From: Lepiota brunneoincarnata
Lineage: Eukaryota; Basidiomycota; Agaricomycetes; Agaricales; Agaricaceae
NCBI GenBank assembly: GCA_023014365.1
Contig: JAEBUN010000019.1
Location: 372,001 to 436,000 of the forward strand
DNA: 64,000 nucleotides
Direction: 5' to 3'
The translations under genes and the position numbers were made by a program. Position 1 is the stretch's first letter. The number at the start of each line of letters is the position of its first letter. The notes under the pieces were generated by a model, which did no database searches, was not told where the DNA came from, and worked only from the letters and a program-made list of their open reading frames with translations. Below are positions 1-12,086 of the stretch, piece by piece.

Positions 1-484
1 TGGAGATGTTCCAGAAGCTTTGTGGAGAAAACGCGTACCATTACCAAAGTGTCATCCTCGCTACAACAATGTGGGGGTGTGTTGGGCCGGAAGTGGGGGA
101 TAAGTGGGAACTGGAATTGAAGGAGAAGTATTGGAAAGGAATGATAAGTAGGGGATCGAGGACGATGCGTTTCGAAAAGACGCGAGAATCAGCTTGGGAG
201 ATCTTGAATTGCATCATTGCTCAAGGATTTGACGGTGGAGCGGCAGGGGTACAGGAGGAGCTCGTTGATCAGAAGAACCTGCGTAACACCAAGGCTGGGA
301 AGTACCTCTATCATATTACCCAGCGGATGGTTGCGGAATTGAAGGTAAATATAACATCCATCGGGGGATGCCAAATGCACAACGAGGGCAGCTTAACGTC
401 GCGGTTGCCGACGCGTGCGAACTCGATGGGTCCTGGGTTGCGCAGGTCTCTCACGAAGTGATCGCCAACCCTGCAGCTACTTAG
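1..484 (+). CDS. AIG1-like G-domain protein, C-terminal part (cut by window edge)
   Basis: This is the 3' end of a gene that begins left of the window. The visible part reads from the window start to a donor at 345 (aag|gtaaat), with an acceptor at about 391 and a last exon ending in TAG at 482-484. It shares a clear pattern with the GTPase at 34.1 kb: a segment ending in TTMWG, then a charged stretch, then MRFE/MRFED, ESAW/SSESAW and a final ITQRM/ISQKM block. In that paralogue the P-loop is visible, so this is inferred to be the C-terminal half of a P-loop GTPase domain. The P-loop itself lies outside the window. Cellular role is unknown; AIG1/GIMAP-type GTPases act in immunity and membrane traffic in plants and animals, but no function is shown for the fungal family here. 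Confidence 0.6.
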
Positions 485-636
485 TATCGACTAGATTTCA
501 GTATGATTGCAAATATTGTGCTAGTATGCCCTATGAATATATATATGTTTATTTGTTGCATATCGTGGGTGGTGTCATCCGACCCTTTTCCGAATTACGA
601 TGGAAACTAAGTTATCACTTAGAACTACAATACTCT

Positions 637-2771
637 CTACATCCTCTCAAGTGGCCTGATACTCAAGAGCCTCATCGCAGTAGCAAGCACCTCCCGAGCC
701 TTCTCAAACAAAAACATCTTCGCCCGAGCCTTATCCAAATCCTTCTCTCCCATCACAATCACAACATCCCAAGCACTCGAGATTGCGTGCGCAAGTCTGA
801 ACCCAAACGTTACAACACCACTCGGTTCGTGTGTCTTGAGCGCCGTTAGCACCACATCCGGATACGATCCGAGTAAGAAGATGATTTCCCGTGCTTGTTG
901 GTACTCCATCAGCAGATCGGTATTAATCTCGGATGGTGGGGGCAGGGGAAGGAGGTGTGGGTTTTTTCGGCCTATTGAAGCGAGCCGGACATGGGCGTAT
1001 TGGAGGTAGGGTCCCGTGTCGCCTTCGAAGGAGAGCATGCGCTCCCAGTTGAAAGTGTAGTTGTTGATCCTGGTCGCCTTTAGTAGATATCCTAGGAACA
1101 GAATAAGCGTCTCCTACCGTTTGGCTGCCATGTCCTGGATCTTGATGCCGGTGATACCGATCTCCCGACTTGTCGTGTCGGGATCCTCGACAGCAGCATA
1201 CTTTTCTTCGTTCTTCTGCATCTGCTCGTGCATGACCTGTGTCGCTTCGTTGATGATCTGTTCCAGGAACACCACAGTTCCTTTTCGGGTACTCATGCCC
1301 TGAACGAGGCCGTAGTTGATGTGCAGCAGGTCCTTTGCCCAAGGGAAACCCATAAGCTCGAGTACCTTGAAGAATTGCGCTACGTGCAAGTCCTGTTGTG
1401 TTGAGATGACGTAGATCATCTTGTCAAACTTGTACTTATTGTACCGTTCGATGGCGCCGCCAATGTCACGCGTAAGATAGATTGAAGATCCGTCTATGAA
1501 CGCACTTTAGGCGCACAGGTACAAAAGATGAGGAACACCCACCTCGTTTTCGGACCACAGCCTTGCCCAAATTCCACTTCTCAAGATCGATCAGCTTGGC
1601 ACCGTTGTTTTCCTCAATGAGGCCCATGTCGTTTAGCTGGTCCAGTGCTTTGTCCATTGATTCTGGAGGGACAGCACTCTCGCCTGTGTACACGTCAAAG
1701 TGTACGTTCAGTCGGTCATATTCCTTCTCATACTTCTTCAAACTCAACTCCCTCCACACTTTCCAGTTTTCCAAGGCCGCGGGCTCGTAGTCTTCCATCC
1801 GTCTAAACCACGCTGCGGCATCGGTCTTGACCTGAGGATTCTCCTCCGCATCTTTGTTGATTTTGACATAAACTTCAAAGAGATGTTTGATCGCGTCTTT
1901 TTCCAGTTCTTCCTTGTTTCCGTATTTCTCAAACCCAACGGATATCATACCGAACTGTTCGTGATGAGTAAAACCGTCGATGAGTCGCACTGAATCACAC
2001 ACCTGGGTGCCCCAGTCACCAAAGTAATTGATTGAGGTGACGTCCCATCCACAAGCTCGGTACAGGTTAGCGACAAAGGCACCGATGATCGTACTCCGCA
2101 GGTGACCGACATGGAACGACTTGGCAATGTTCGGAGAGGAATACTCGATAACGAGTTTCTTGCCCTTCCCAGTTTCGTTCGACCCAAATTGCTCGCCGAG
2201 CTCATGTATCTGAGTGAGGATATCCTTTGCGAGGCTCTTCGTGTTTAGTGTGAAATGTAGGAAGGCTTTGTCAGTGTGAGATAGCCTCGATCCAGTCATT
2301 CGGCTGGAACTAATAGGGGGCCGTGAGTCGCAAGAAAGGATAAGCATAGAGAAGAATTGCGCAGGGCAATAATACCTTGTCGGTCACTTTTTTCGCGAGA
2401 TCGTTGATGGGGCCGGGGAGCCTGAACCTGGGCAGTGCAACGGTGAAATCCACGCCCTTCTTCCCGTATTGCACGCCGGGGTACACTTGTTCAACGGTCA
2501 AGCCCAGCGCATCTGCCACGAGCTGGGAGATAGCTATCCGGTATGAGTCTAACGCACACCGTGATGGATCTGTATCGGGTACAGTAGGCAATGGTGCCCG
2601 ATTCGTCGACATCGTGGTTCTTATAAGTATTGGTGTTGGTCGAGAGGGTAGTTGGAGTCGTAAGGGACGCGGGAGATGGTATAGGCGGTATCTAGTGAGA
2701 TACTGAGAGGGAAGTACAAGGCTCCGTTTTTGGAGGAGATAGGAAGCCAGATTAGATGATAATCGAGTCAT
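637..2771 (-). CDS. RARS: Arginyl-tRNA synthetase (class Ia), probably dual cytosolic/mitochondrial
   Basis: Charges tRNA-Arg with arginine. Exons read as 2771-2370, about 2305-1543, 1493-1118 and 1069-637, with GT-AG introns of 40-65 bp. The HIGH-type signature appears as SSPNIAKSFHVGHLRST, followed by the Rossmann fold. The KMSKS position reads MSTRKGTVV, as in fungal cytosolic ArgRS. The C-terminal DALR anticodon-binding domain starts near RINNYTFNW and GDTGPYLQYAH. A first ATG (2771) adds about 50 Arg/Leu/Ser-rich residues before a second in-frame ATG (MSTNRA), a layout typical of dual mitochondrial/cytosolic targeting. One problem: between W-I-E (exon 2 start) and H-T-D-K-A-F the frame shifts by one base near 2270-2305 and no splice solution was found. 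Since this is an essential gene, a sequence error is more likely than decay. Confidence 0.93.
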
Positions 2772-2984
2772 GACTTTTTATTTTATTTTCAAACGCGAAC
2801 GGAGGCTGCCACGTGACAAGTTCCCAGATAGACGCGCATATCTCCTCTATCAGACATCTCTGCTTTATTCCCCTTGGTTAACCCGACGGGTTTAGAACTA
2901 GACTACAGTATACCTTTAGTGCACGCCATGTGTTAGTGTGTAAGTGCAAGCAGATAGCGACCATCTGCTATCGCGTGGCTGTGC

Positions 2985-4269
2985 CTACAATAACCACGGT
3001 CGAATGACGTCTTTGATCTGAGGATCGACATCGACCAAAGCATCAACCAAGTCGTCCTGCAGAAATTAGTTTCATCCAACATTTTCTAACACAAAACTCA
3101 CCCATAATTTCTCCTCTCTCTTCTTCCCCTGTTCCCCAAGTACAGTATCTCCGGGTTCTTCAACCTTGTTCAAGTTGATATATGCTCCATGTAGTGTCTC
3201 CTCGTCCTCAGCACCACCAACACAAGCCCAAACAATTAATCTACCGCCTTCGTCCGTGTTACGCGCAAAGATCCTTTCATATAAACCCAAGATGCTCGCC
3301 GCGAACCCCTTTACATCTCTTCGGAGCTCGGTGGAACACATGCCTGGATTCACCATGTTTACAATGACCTTCGGCGACTTGAGCTGGGCGCTGAGGCCAC
3401 GTACGAAAAAAAGGTTGAGCACTAATAAAATTTAGAGGTGACTTTTGTCGGACGACCCTGGAGGAACCTACGTTTGGTGTCAAAATACCGGCGCAATCGA
3501 ACGCTGTATAAGCCATTGAGGAAACCACCCAAGACAGGTCCAAAGGTGTGCGCACCTGAAACCAGAACAGTATTCCCTACTTCCCAAGACACGAAAAGCG
3601 TTTGGATGATGGAATACCTCTTCAGGTATATACCCCAAATGGTGCACTTCGCTACCTACCACCACAATCCTCGGTACCGTCGAGAACGTTTCGGCAGGTC
3701 TGGTATAACAATGGCAGCGCACGAAGTGCGATGAGTGATTGTGCGATATTATTGATTTGTAACCTTCACAAATCACTTAATTTCCTATATCAGATATCAG
3801 CCGGAGCACTCACGCATGTTCGAATCCGTCCTTGGTTGCAGTATACGTCAAATCCGTGTGCTGAGCTACAGCCGCGTTCAGCACAAGCAAATCTAATCGC
3901 TTGAGGTCACGCGCGAAGCGATCGGCGAAAGCAATAGTCGAAGCGAAATCGCCCAGGTCTACCAACCACATCTCGATCGCAGCACACCGGCTGTTCTCCT
4001 CCTTGATTCCTACATCCATCATCGATCCCTCTAGTTTTTAGAACATAATACATCGACTCACGTTGGACGGCCCTGTCTCCCCGTCCTTGGTCTCTACACC
4101 CCAAAATTACTCTTGCCGGTCCCATTCTCGCAAGGTGCTTCGCGGTTGCAAACCCCAGCCCCGTATTCGCACCGACTATCACTACCGTCTTTCCCGTGAG
4201 GTCGACATCAACCAGTGGTGGGACAGGAACGAACTGGTCCATGAGGAACCCCAACATCGACCTCTTCAT
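2985..4269 (-). CDS. Short-chain dehydrogenase/reductase (retinol-dehydrogenase-like)
   Basis: NAD(P)(H)-dependent oxidoreductase; substrate not predictable. Exon 1 is 4269-4062 and exon 2 is 4009-3814; further exons follow to TAG at 2985-2987. The cofactor motif is GANTGLGFATAK near residue 33. The NNAG-like motif reads LVLNAAV. The active site appears as VVVGSEVH (Ser) and, across a later splice, Y-F-D-T-K (YxxxK). The C-terminal part reads VNMVNPGMCSTEL, the usual SDR PG loop, and ends in a short exon rich in Asp. Between the block ending LPLLYQT and the block starting PAETFS (about 3695-3703) the frame moves by one base without an intron. This is either an indel error or a real lesion. 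The family is common in basidiomycetes as single genes or in metabolite clusters; no cluster partners are seen here. Confidence 0.85.
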
Positions 4270-4299
4270 CGTGGAATCCCACAGGAGCGATGAGAGCGA

Positions 4300-5228
4300 T
4301 GAGAGGTGAGTGGGAAAGCTTGTAGCAACAGCAAGCCCCCGTTCCCAACCCCTAGGCCTCCTTATTCCCGTTTGTGCTTAACCTGCATCAAAGTTATGTC
4401 AAAACTTCCGAAGCTTCCTTAATAGCGGCACGCCCTCCGGTCTCTTTTTCTAACTATAGGTGATGCAAACTAGCTTCAGAAAGCCTAGACATTACAAGGA
4501 CATTGTCCGGGTTTCCGGAACTCATTGTCACACTTGCTTTGCAAGGTCTTTCCAGTAGTTATTTCTGTTGAAACCAAAGAGAAGTCCATACAGCTCCAAA
4601 TACGTACAAATGCAGTAGACAAGTCCAGATAGTAGTTTTTGCCAAGACTATGTAAAATACAAACAAGCAACAACAAATCTGCTCTCCTTTTCGTCGACAT
4701 CGGCTCCTTTTTCCTCAAACATTTGCTAGCACCACTTTGTTCAACGATCTCAATCTTCTCGCTTCTTTGGAGTCTGCTGTACACTCCATGCAGGGTCACC
4801 AAACAATGCAGCGTTATTACCCAACCTTATCACAACTTTGTCAAGTTTAGACTAGCTATTGTCGTTGAATGCCGACGATCTCAACCACAGGCACTGTCGC
4901 GTGGCAATGTAAACCTTGCAAAAGCAAGGTCTGCGCCGCGCCTCCGCGGCCTCTAGTTTGTAACACTGGGATGCAGAAATGTATGTAACAGGGGCTAACA
5001 GGGGGTCTCCATTCGGAAATATCTTTGTCACGATGATAATATCAGACAAGGATATCATAGAGACGGTCATGTGGAGCGCCAACCATGGATGAGACAATGT
5101 ATCCAACTCTGACGCTGAACCACTTGGAGTCACCAAAAATAGATTAATTACTTCACTGCATGACGCAGATTCTGTCTATCCATGCGCTCATAGTAGCCCC
5201 CGTTCGACCCCAACCAGGTCCAGTCGTC
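4300..5228. other. Gene-free interval between SDR and CsbD-like gene
   Basis: About 0.9 kb. It contains only short ORFs on both strands without recognisable motifs, splice logic or coding bias. The left part is the promoter region of the SDR gene on the minus strand; the right part leads into the TATA box of the CsbD-like gene. I see no RNA gene or repeat in it. Confidence 0.5.
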
Positions 5229-5230
5229 AC

Positions 5231-5237
5231 TATATAA
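5231..5237 (+). promoter_or_regulatory. TATA box of the CsbD/Hmp1-like gene
   Basis: The sequence TATATAA lies 92 bp before the ATG at 5329 and is followed by a pyrimidine/CA-rich leader, as expected for a strongly inducible fungal promoter. Assignment rests on position and sequence only. Confidence 0.6.
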
Positions 5238-5328
5238 GCTCTCGACGGACAGACCATCGACTCAGACAAGTTTCATCCACTTGAATTCATCCCAACAACT
5301 TTTAACTCGATATCAAACTTCTACTACA

Positions 5329-5815
5329 ATGTCCAGCGATCCAAGGTATGCAAATCGCCCGTTCGTTGCCCCTTGACTCGACCTTGACTCGACTTAACAG
5401 TAAGATTGGCGGCCAACTCCATACCCAGAAGGGCAGCGTTAAGGAGACTGTACGTGCACACTGGCCCACCTCTTCCCGCCGCCCCTTTGCTCATTCTTCC
5501 TATCTGTATATACAGCTTGGCGACATGACTGGTTCCACCAACTTGAAACAGTCGGGTGCGCAAGAGCACAGCCAGGGTCAGGCAGAATACGACCAAGCCC
5601 GCGCTGAGGGCTACGCTGAGGGTACCAAGGACCGTGTAGGTGGAAAGAAGGATTCGGTCCTTGGTGCTGTTACCGGTGATAGCACTCAACAGACTCAAGG
5701 TGGGTTTCTGACCATCTGTTTGTCGTGAGGAGGAAGCGCTGAGTTGATTACTGTTTCAGGCGATGTTCGCCAACAGAAAGGTTCTACTCAGCAGGACGTC
5801 AACCGAAACATCTGA
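5329..5815 (+). CDS. CsbD-like / mismatched base pair and cruciform DNA recognition protein (Hmp1 type)
   Basis: Four exons fit exactly: 5329-5345, 5401-5449, 5516-5699 and 5760-5815, all with GT-AG introns and a consistent frame, giving 101 residues. The protein is highly charged and Gln/Gly-rich. It starts MSSDPSKIGGQLHTQKGS and contains KETLGDMTGSTNLKQSG followed by YAEGTKDRVGGKKDSVLG. These are the repeated G-x-K-E/D-x-x-G units of the CsbD family. The Ustilago maydis member (Hmp1) binds cruciform and mismatched DNA in vitro; bacterial CsbD is a general stress protein. The protein is probably small, soluble, largely disordered and stress-induced, in line with the TATA box upstream. The nuclear role is taken from the family, not from this sequence. 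Confidence 0.88.
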
Positions 5816-6771
5816 TCTTGGGTGCTCTTGATGCAGTAAACGTAGATTTCATTTGTGTCACCAAACTCTTGTGTAATGCAATGATATGTACCATTCATGA
5901 CCTGCCAAGTCTTTGTCTGGCGAGACATTGTAAGAAAATGATTTACTTTTGTGTTCTATTCCGCGCCCAAGCACTCTAGCATCATCAAGGTTCTGCCATA
6001 ATGACGTCAATAAGCGTGACGTGCCGCTGGCTCACAATCACAAGCCAGCTCTACAAATTCCGAGCAAGCGAATCAGAGGCCGAGGCTCGCGGGGGGCGGG
6101 GGACCCCAGCCAGAGAGTAGCTCGCTCATTGTAGAACTCTGTTCCGGCAACTTAACGTTCGTCCTCAGGGAACCCACATGCAAATGGGCAAACTCCCGGC
6201 TTTTCTGCATATATTCGTGCATTACGAACCGAGGCAAAAAAAAAATTGATATCCTTTTACCAGAGGTCATTTCCTGGGCCACCGTGGACTCCAGCATTCA
6301 TCAGCTTAGATTTGTAACTGATTGACCAGGTTCGTCAGCTCCGAATACAAGTCTTTTTATTGACCCCACGCTCCTTGGCCAACTCTAGAAACTGACTATA
6401 GAACCCTTCTCGACGCAACCGGCAGAGGCCATCGTAGAAAGCTATTAATAATGGTGCTAGAAAAAACACTCTGTTGTGGGGATCCTCGGGGAAGAATTAT
6501 AATAGCTTGAATGCTGAATAGAGTACAGGAGAGAATGTGACGAAGTAGATGATGTTGGAATTGGAATTATGCGACGAAATCCTAAGCAATAGGGGTGTGT
6601 TGATGACGGGTTGTAGTGTGATGTGTGGCAGTACAAGTATCTGACTGAAAAAATTGCGTTTTCCCGGTGAGGCTATTTAGAATTAAAGAAATGACTACGG
6701 ATCTGAAAGTTAAATCGCGGAGTTGATACAGTTGCCCTGGCGCAGGGCTCTTGAGGAGGGGGAGGGGGGGC

Positions 6772-8238
6772 TCAACCTCTTTCTGCGGCATCGATATACT
6801 CTCTGCGGCCGCTGTCGGATGATTGGGATTCGAGTTCGACACCACCACCACCACCACCCTTTCGATCAGGTTCATAAAGCGTCCGCGTGGTCCCAGTCAT
6901 TACCGTCATTCCAGTTGTGGTTGGCGCAAATTCAATAGAAAGCGCCGCCCCAAAGTCAGGGTTGGTTGCTGTTGTCTCAGAAATAGAAGGATTGTGGAAG
7001 GCATCGCAAAGGTTCAGGATCATGCGACAACCCATGATGGTGGTTATGGAGTAGGTGAACGTTGGCGGCACACTGAAATACCGTGACTGGAATAGCGAAG
7101 TTAGTGGACTTGATAAATGGGGGATTGAAAAGCGGCTTACATCCAGAGTCAACCAGAGGATTGCAGTCGTAAGATAAATTATAAACGCGCTATATCCTTT
7201 TGATGAGATCGGAGAAGTAGTAGACGCAAGTGCGAAGTGCATACATGAGGTAATAGCCGAAATTGTCTCGCAGTAGTACAAGGACGAGCGTAGGACCAAG
7301 GCGTTCATACCACTTGTGCCTTGGCAGACAACGCCAAGTTCTCGATGGCTACTGCTAAAGCGAGAAGAAACAAGATCGTGTCGAAGATCAGGATGGGGAT
7401 CCAATATACGGAAGAGTAGGATGGAAATTTGATAAGATTGCAATCAAAGGTGCCAGGCAATGCCTCAGTGGAAACTGCAATGCGGGAGATTAACAACATG
7501 TGTGAGACGTGAATCTGGAGTAACCGACATTGCATTCTTCGTAAAGCAAAGAGCGCAATCGCTACCAAGCTGATGACTTGGCAAACTGAAAAGACCAATA
7601 AGTAAGAGGGTCAATCGCTTGTTATTGTATAGGGCTTGCAGTCGGAATTGCATGATGACTGACGGTGCGTCAGTGGGAGAGAATCAATATTGGTGAACTC
7701 GACAGGACGTACGTTGTATTGTCAATGTTGATGACACAGCCCCTACCGCACCGACGCGAGTACCCCAGGTACCTACAGGGAAGGGTATTAGGAATAAAGG
7801 ATGAAGTTCGGGGGGGGGGGATACACGCACAGCTACAAACCGGAAAGTGGTCGGACCTGTTGAGCCAAGGTCCCAGTCAGAAGGGAGAAAGCCACGTACA
7901 ACTAAAATAAAAATCGAACCCAATTAGTTTTTCACGTAAAGGAAGGTTTTCCTCACCATAGGCGTTGGGTGCCGGTTCAAGTAAACTGATGTGGGTTGTG
8001 GTGTTCAGGTGTCGGTCAAACTCTAACCGTGGAAAATCAGCTCACCAAGCGATTGAGAGCTGAGGCGCCGCAGGTGATCAATCGCCATTTCCTCGAAGAT
8101 ATTAAACACTCACATAACGACCAGATAGCCGGCAAATCGGCACTGGGGTTTTGATAAATATATTATCCAACCCGACTGTACGTCGAACATACCACGGGGT
8201 AGAGTACTTTCGATTTTGACCAGCGCTTCGTCTACCAT
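6772..8238 (-). CDS. Basidiomycete multipass membrane protein (DUF6533-like), exon structure only partly solved
   Basis: The minus strand encodes several hydrophobic segments. One is QALYNNKRLTLLL, which matches the RVWALY/N-R block usual in this basidiomycete family. It is followed by VFSVCQVISLVAIALFAL, then YWIPILIFDTILFLLALAVAI, GYSAFIIYLTTAILWLTL and SVPPTFTYSITTIMGCRMI. The C-terminal tail is cytosolic-like: Thr/Ser-rich, a run of Gly encoded by the CCACC repeat near 6840-6858, then acidic residues to TGA at 6772-6774. An intron lies at about 7080-7140. The putative start is ATG 8238-8236 (MVDEAL). N-terminal exons between 7.65 and 8.24 kb are uncertain. The frame shifts by one base near 7590-7598, between the TLLLI and VFSVC blocks. 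Function unknown; such proteins resemble seven-helix receptors in topology. Confidence 0.6.
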
Positions 8239-8239
8239 A

Positions 8240-9990
8240 GTTACCTAAGAGTCAGCCAGCAAGGTATCATCTCCACATCGACCTACCCAAATTAGTTCTA
8301 CCTAGATGTATGCTGAGTTAGATCCAAACACGAGTTCATCTTAAAGTGGTGTCTACCTCTAGGTCAAATGTGATCACTACGTCCATCCCGTGTTAGTGTT
8401 GGTTTCAAGTTCCAGGTTGAAGACCTACAGTGATCGTAAAACGTGACCATAGCTGCTGCGACTATCCAAGGATCCTACTTTAGAACGCAGATATTAGGCA
8501 CTAGTCATCACAAAGAGCTCACGTTGGCAATAGCTTGAGATACGCATCATGCAAGCAGCATCAGTCAGCTGCTCTATGACTTGGCCCGTCAATTGCTGAA
8601 CCATAATGGGTATTGAAGATGAGGGAAGTGCATGAGCGAGCGTGGCTGAACCGTTGCAGTAACAAGAAAGGAGCTGTGGGCGGCGATGTGTGAGGCTTAT
8701 ATCGCCGCTTGGGCAGGGATTTTTTCCCGGAAGCCAAGGTCTTATGTTACAAACTCCATTCCAGTGGGTCAGGGTCAGGCTTGCATGAGCGATTTGGTAA
8801 GTACACCCCCAGGGTAAATAATTACATGCGCACCTCTCCAGGATCTCCACGGCCGTCCCTAAACACTGTCCGGTTTGACTCTTGCACCATGGAGACCATT
8901 CATTGTATTTACCACTGACTTGGAGTCTTATCTAACTTGCGCGGCTTCTATGGATCCATATCTGGGAGGGGGTAAAACCCGGATGCTGTTGTTCAGTGTG
9001 GGCTAGCGTGGGTCCTACGTATCAGTAGGTCACGCTTGTTCGGCTTTTCCTGAAGAAATCAAATCCCCCCCTCCCCCTCACTCGCTCTCCTGCCAGGACG
9101 TAGAGTGGTACTCTCTAAACGAGTCGGGCGAATTGGCTGAAATATCTTGGACCGTAACCCCCTCTGGCACGGCCCGCGAACAAGTGATGCTTGAGGTTCC
9201 CACCATTATTCTTTAACCCCTATGACGGAAATCCACTCAGCCAACTACACTGTGTCTTGCCTGTTCTAGAGCCGAGAAATCATTGATCGTTCTCCGGTAC
9301 ACGAGTAAGGAAGCCTGATAGTAAATATGACACGCCGACTAGAGAGGGCTAGAGGTTCACCAGGTGCTATCAGTAGGTTTCTCCGTACCAGGGGGTTATT
9401 TCATGATGTTCGGCTGCAAGTGCTTAGTCCATTTAGAATCTGGATTTAATTTTCCGAGTCCCACGCTGTCCCGCGGAAGGCCACCGATCACCGGTCGTCT
9501 AGCCCGAGGGCGATACAGATAAATGATGAGACGCAGCAGATCTTGCTGGGGGTGGGCACTGAGAACGTTCAACTGGAGGCTTAGAGAGTGTCTTACTTCA
9601 GCCCTCCAATGATATCATAATGCCCTTTGAGCATAATGGCGGACTAGGATATGCAATTCTTAGTGGGGGCGTTATTGTCTTCGCTAGCCAACTAGTAGAT
9701 TTTTGAGCTGAAACCGTTGTATGATTCCCCTGAACGGGCCGTGGATCGAGCAGCTATCCCCGTGGCTATAGATCCGGATTCCAACAGTGATGGTCCTATA
9801 ACATGTACTTTTCCATCAGCTATGCCAGAGGTGGTAGCCCAATGAGCTGCATCAAGCTTAGTGCGCTTGTGTAAGTTGCATCTCTTCGATTTTCGCCGCC
9901 ACGGGTGGTGAGGACTAACCCGCGATATTTTGCAATGGCCGCCTTACCCAGAAGAGCCCACACTAACATGGAAACGATGATAAAGTCCGC
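8240..9990. other. Gene-poor interval
   Basis: About 1.75 kb without a convincing coding region on either strand. ORFs are short, lack motifs and do not join through plausible introns. It has a C-rich run near 9063-9080. The right end is the promoter of the CPL1-like gene. Confidence 0.5.
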
Positions 9991-9997
9991 TATATAA
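9991..9997 (+). promoter_or_regulatory. TATA box of the CPL1-like gene
   Basis: TATATAA lies 72 bp upstream of the ATG at 10063, a normal distance for a fungal TATA promoter. Called from position and sequence only. Confidence 0.55.
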
Positions 9998-10062
9998 GGA
10001 GGAATCGCAACCTGGGCTATCGTCTACGCACTATTGTCGCCTGTATCTACCACTGCACCATA

Positions 10063-10563
10063 ATGCGTTACAGTGTCACCCCGCTTGCTCTTTTCAGCCT
10101 CGTACTTTTTGTTACATCGACTTACGGAAGAGATCATGACCATGGAAATGGTTATGACAAGCATCACGGCGACGAAGGCGGGGAGGATTATGGCAGGAAA
10201 CGCTGGGATGGGGATGTCGGAAAGAGCTGGGAATGGACCGAGCGTAGCATCTACGGCCGACAACGTCTCTGCCCTGCTGGTCTTGAAGCATGCCCTATCC
10301 CTGGCATCCCTGGTCCTAATTTCGAATGCATCGATGTTTTTAGAGACCCCTCGTCATGCGGGGGTTGTGTTTCGGCGGGCGGTGGCCAGAACTGTAACGC
10401 GATCTGGGGTGCTCAGAGTGCTGGGTGCGAAGCAGGGACTTGTGTCGGTATGTATATATTAATTGGTTGTCAAGTATAGGAAATGATGGTATTTCTTCCA
10501 GTCTACTCTTGTGCGAGTGGCTTCAGACTGTCGCCCGATAGGCGGTCATGTATCCCCCTCTAA
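10063..10563 (+). CDS. Secreted cysteine-rich protein with CPL1-like domain
   Basis: Two exons, 10063-10447 and 10502-10563, join in frame through a 54-bp GT-AG intron and give about 148 residues. The N-terminus is a classical signal peptide (hydrophobic core LALFSLVLFVTS) with likely cleavage after STYG. A His/Asp/Gly-rich linker of about 35 residues follows. The cysteine-rich domain then runs from LCPAGLEACP through CIDVFRDPSSCGGC and QNCNAIWGAQSAGC, and after the intron VYSCASGFRLS and a final SC. This order (CPxG-x-xACP, SCGGC, CxxG-x-CV-x-x-C) is that of the CPL1-like domain, named after Cryptococcus CPL1. Cryptococcus CPL1 is a secreted virulence-related protein; other members are mostly uncharacterised. 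It is probably extracellular and may act at the cell surface or on a host; that part is inference. Confidence 0.85.
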
Positions 10564-10827
10564 ATTATCTTAACATGTATCCTCTCTACATGGCACACCT
10601 GACGAGACCTTGGTTCGAGTCGAATTCGGACCAGACGGGAAGAATATTATCAGTAATTTTCGCCGAAGATTACGGGGAGTAGGGATGGCAGCGCCAGCAG
10701 CAATGCCGATATCGGAACGCCACCCCATTCCGGTTTAGTAAGTGAGGGAACACCTCTTGGCTACAAGTGAACTTCATCCAGATCGAGATCACTTTAATAA
10801 GGTGCGCGACACAAAGGAGCCCCATTC

Positions 10828-11764
10828 TCATAACTCGTTGTCCCCATCCTCGACTTTGTCTACAAGAAAATCCTTCCAGTCCGGATCCCAAGGAATCTCC
10901 ACACTCGCCAAACTCCTCGCCAAACTGAAATGCAATAACCTCGAAACCTCATACTCGTGGACCATAACCATCACAATCACATATCCCACCGCACTCTCCG
11001 CCTGCCTCAAGGCATGCGACTCGACGAGTATCTTGTTAATCATCGTGGTGAACTGCGACTCTTCTCTTGGTATCGTTTTGAGCGTGTCTTCAATAGTGCT
11101 GACCCACATGTCGGAGACGGTGAATGATTTGAGGAGGTTTGTGGACGCTCCGTCGGTTGTGATATTTTCTTTGATGGGAGCGAGGCGAAGGCATACGAGG
11201 TATTCGAGACAGCTGTCTGGCGAGGTTTGTAATCCCAGTGCGTGCATAAATGATATGAGGAGGATGCTTCTGTATGCCTGTTGGACAAATGGGTGTACGA
11301 AGACTGTTTTCAGATTTTTCTGCGGAGGAAACGGGGAGGGGACATACCTCTGCCCATTGATGCAAGAGCTTCGAACATGTTAGTCTTGAATATGATAGGC
11401 TTGTAAGCCCATTTGTGTCTGGATTCGTTTACAGGTGGATTTGTGGTCTGGCCAGCCGGATACTTGACATTGTTTTCCCCTTGAGGGGTGTTAGATGATG
11501 AATTGGCGATTGTTTCCAGAGACTTACGCAGTATTTGGTTGTTCGGCATCGAGCACAAGTGAGTAACTTGGTTTCCCTTGTGGTTTTCCTACATTTTTCG
11601 CACTGCTTAGTGGTCTCTTTCTGCTCCTGCTCCCGGGCCTCCAAGTCCCGCCCGACAGAGATATAGGGCCCAGCAGTTTCCACACCCCGCCCCTCTACAA
11701 TTTCTTCCCTTCCTGCCAACACCTTTTCTTGTTTAACCATAAGTTCGTTTTTCTCGGAGACCAT
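10828..11764 (-). CDS. MYND-type zinc finger protein
   Basis: The chosen start is the in-frame ATG at 11764 (MVSEKNELMVKQEKV); further upstream the frame is open but has no ATG. A Glu/Lys-rich helix (AREQEQKETTKQ) precedes the MYND finger. The first half reads CEKCRKTTRETKLLTC, then ARCRTTKYC at the end of an exon. After a 50-bp intron the second half (QCQ, then W-P-D-H-K-S-T-C) lies one base out of frame, beside a GGGG/AAAA run near 11473-11484. Downstream exons give a helical region including FMHALGLQTSPD and end at TGA 10828-10830. MYND fingers bind Pro-rich peptides; fungal members act in transcription or mating-type signalling, but nothing specific can be said here. The frame break makes the joined model provisional. 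Confidence 0.7.
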
Positions 11765-11850
11765 TTGCACTTGATAGATAATTACTGTGGCTGTGTTTCG
11801 AAGGGAGGGGCGGGGGGATCTAGTAGCCACTCGGCTTCGATGGAGCGTGG

Positions 11851-11858
11851 TATATATA
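11851..11858 (-). promoter_or_regulatory. TATA-like element upstream of the MYND gene
   Basis: An A/T tract (TATATATA on either strand) lies about 90 bp upstream of the proposed MYND start at 11764. It supports choosing that ATG over any further upstream. Confidence 0.4.
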
Positions 11859-12086
11859 ACAGATTTCCAAGATCATTTCTGGCTCCCCTCTGACGGCGCA
11901 GACAATGGACACGCGTTCTGCGTTGAGCCTTGAGGACAGAGCGTGGCCAGGTGTAAACGTGTATAATATTCGATAAATGAGCATGGCATATGTGTGCGTC
12001 CTCTTGGCTTGATGACGTCAACAACCATGCCGGTGAAATTACTTGTGAAGTCGGACCTCGCTAAATCAGCGACACGCCATCATTAA

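Noticed and set aside
923..1342. Minus-strand ORF overlapping the ArgRS exons
   Set aside because: It is an out-of-frame shadow; the ArgRS frames on either side join cleanly through a GT-AG intron at 1117-1070.
6839..6860. CACCACCACC run looking like a His-rich coding stretch on the plus strand
   Set aside because: It is the reverse of the Gly-rich tail of the membrane protein on the minus strand.
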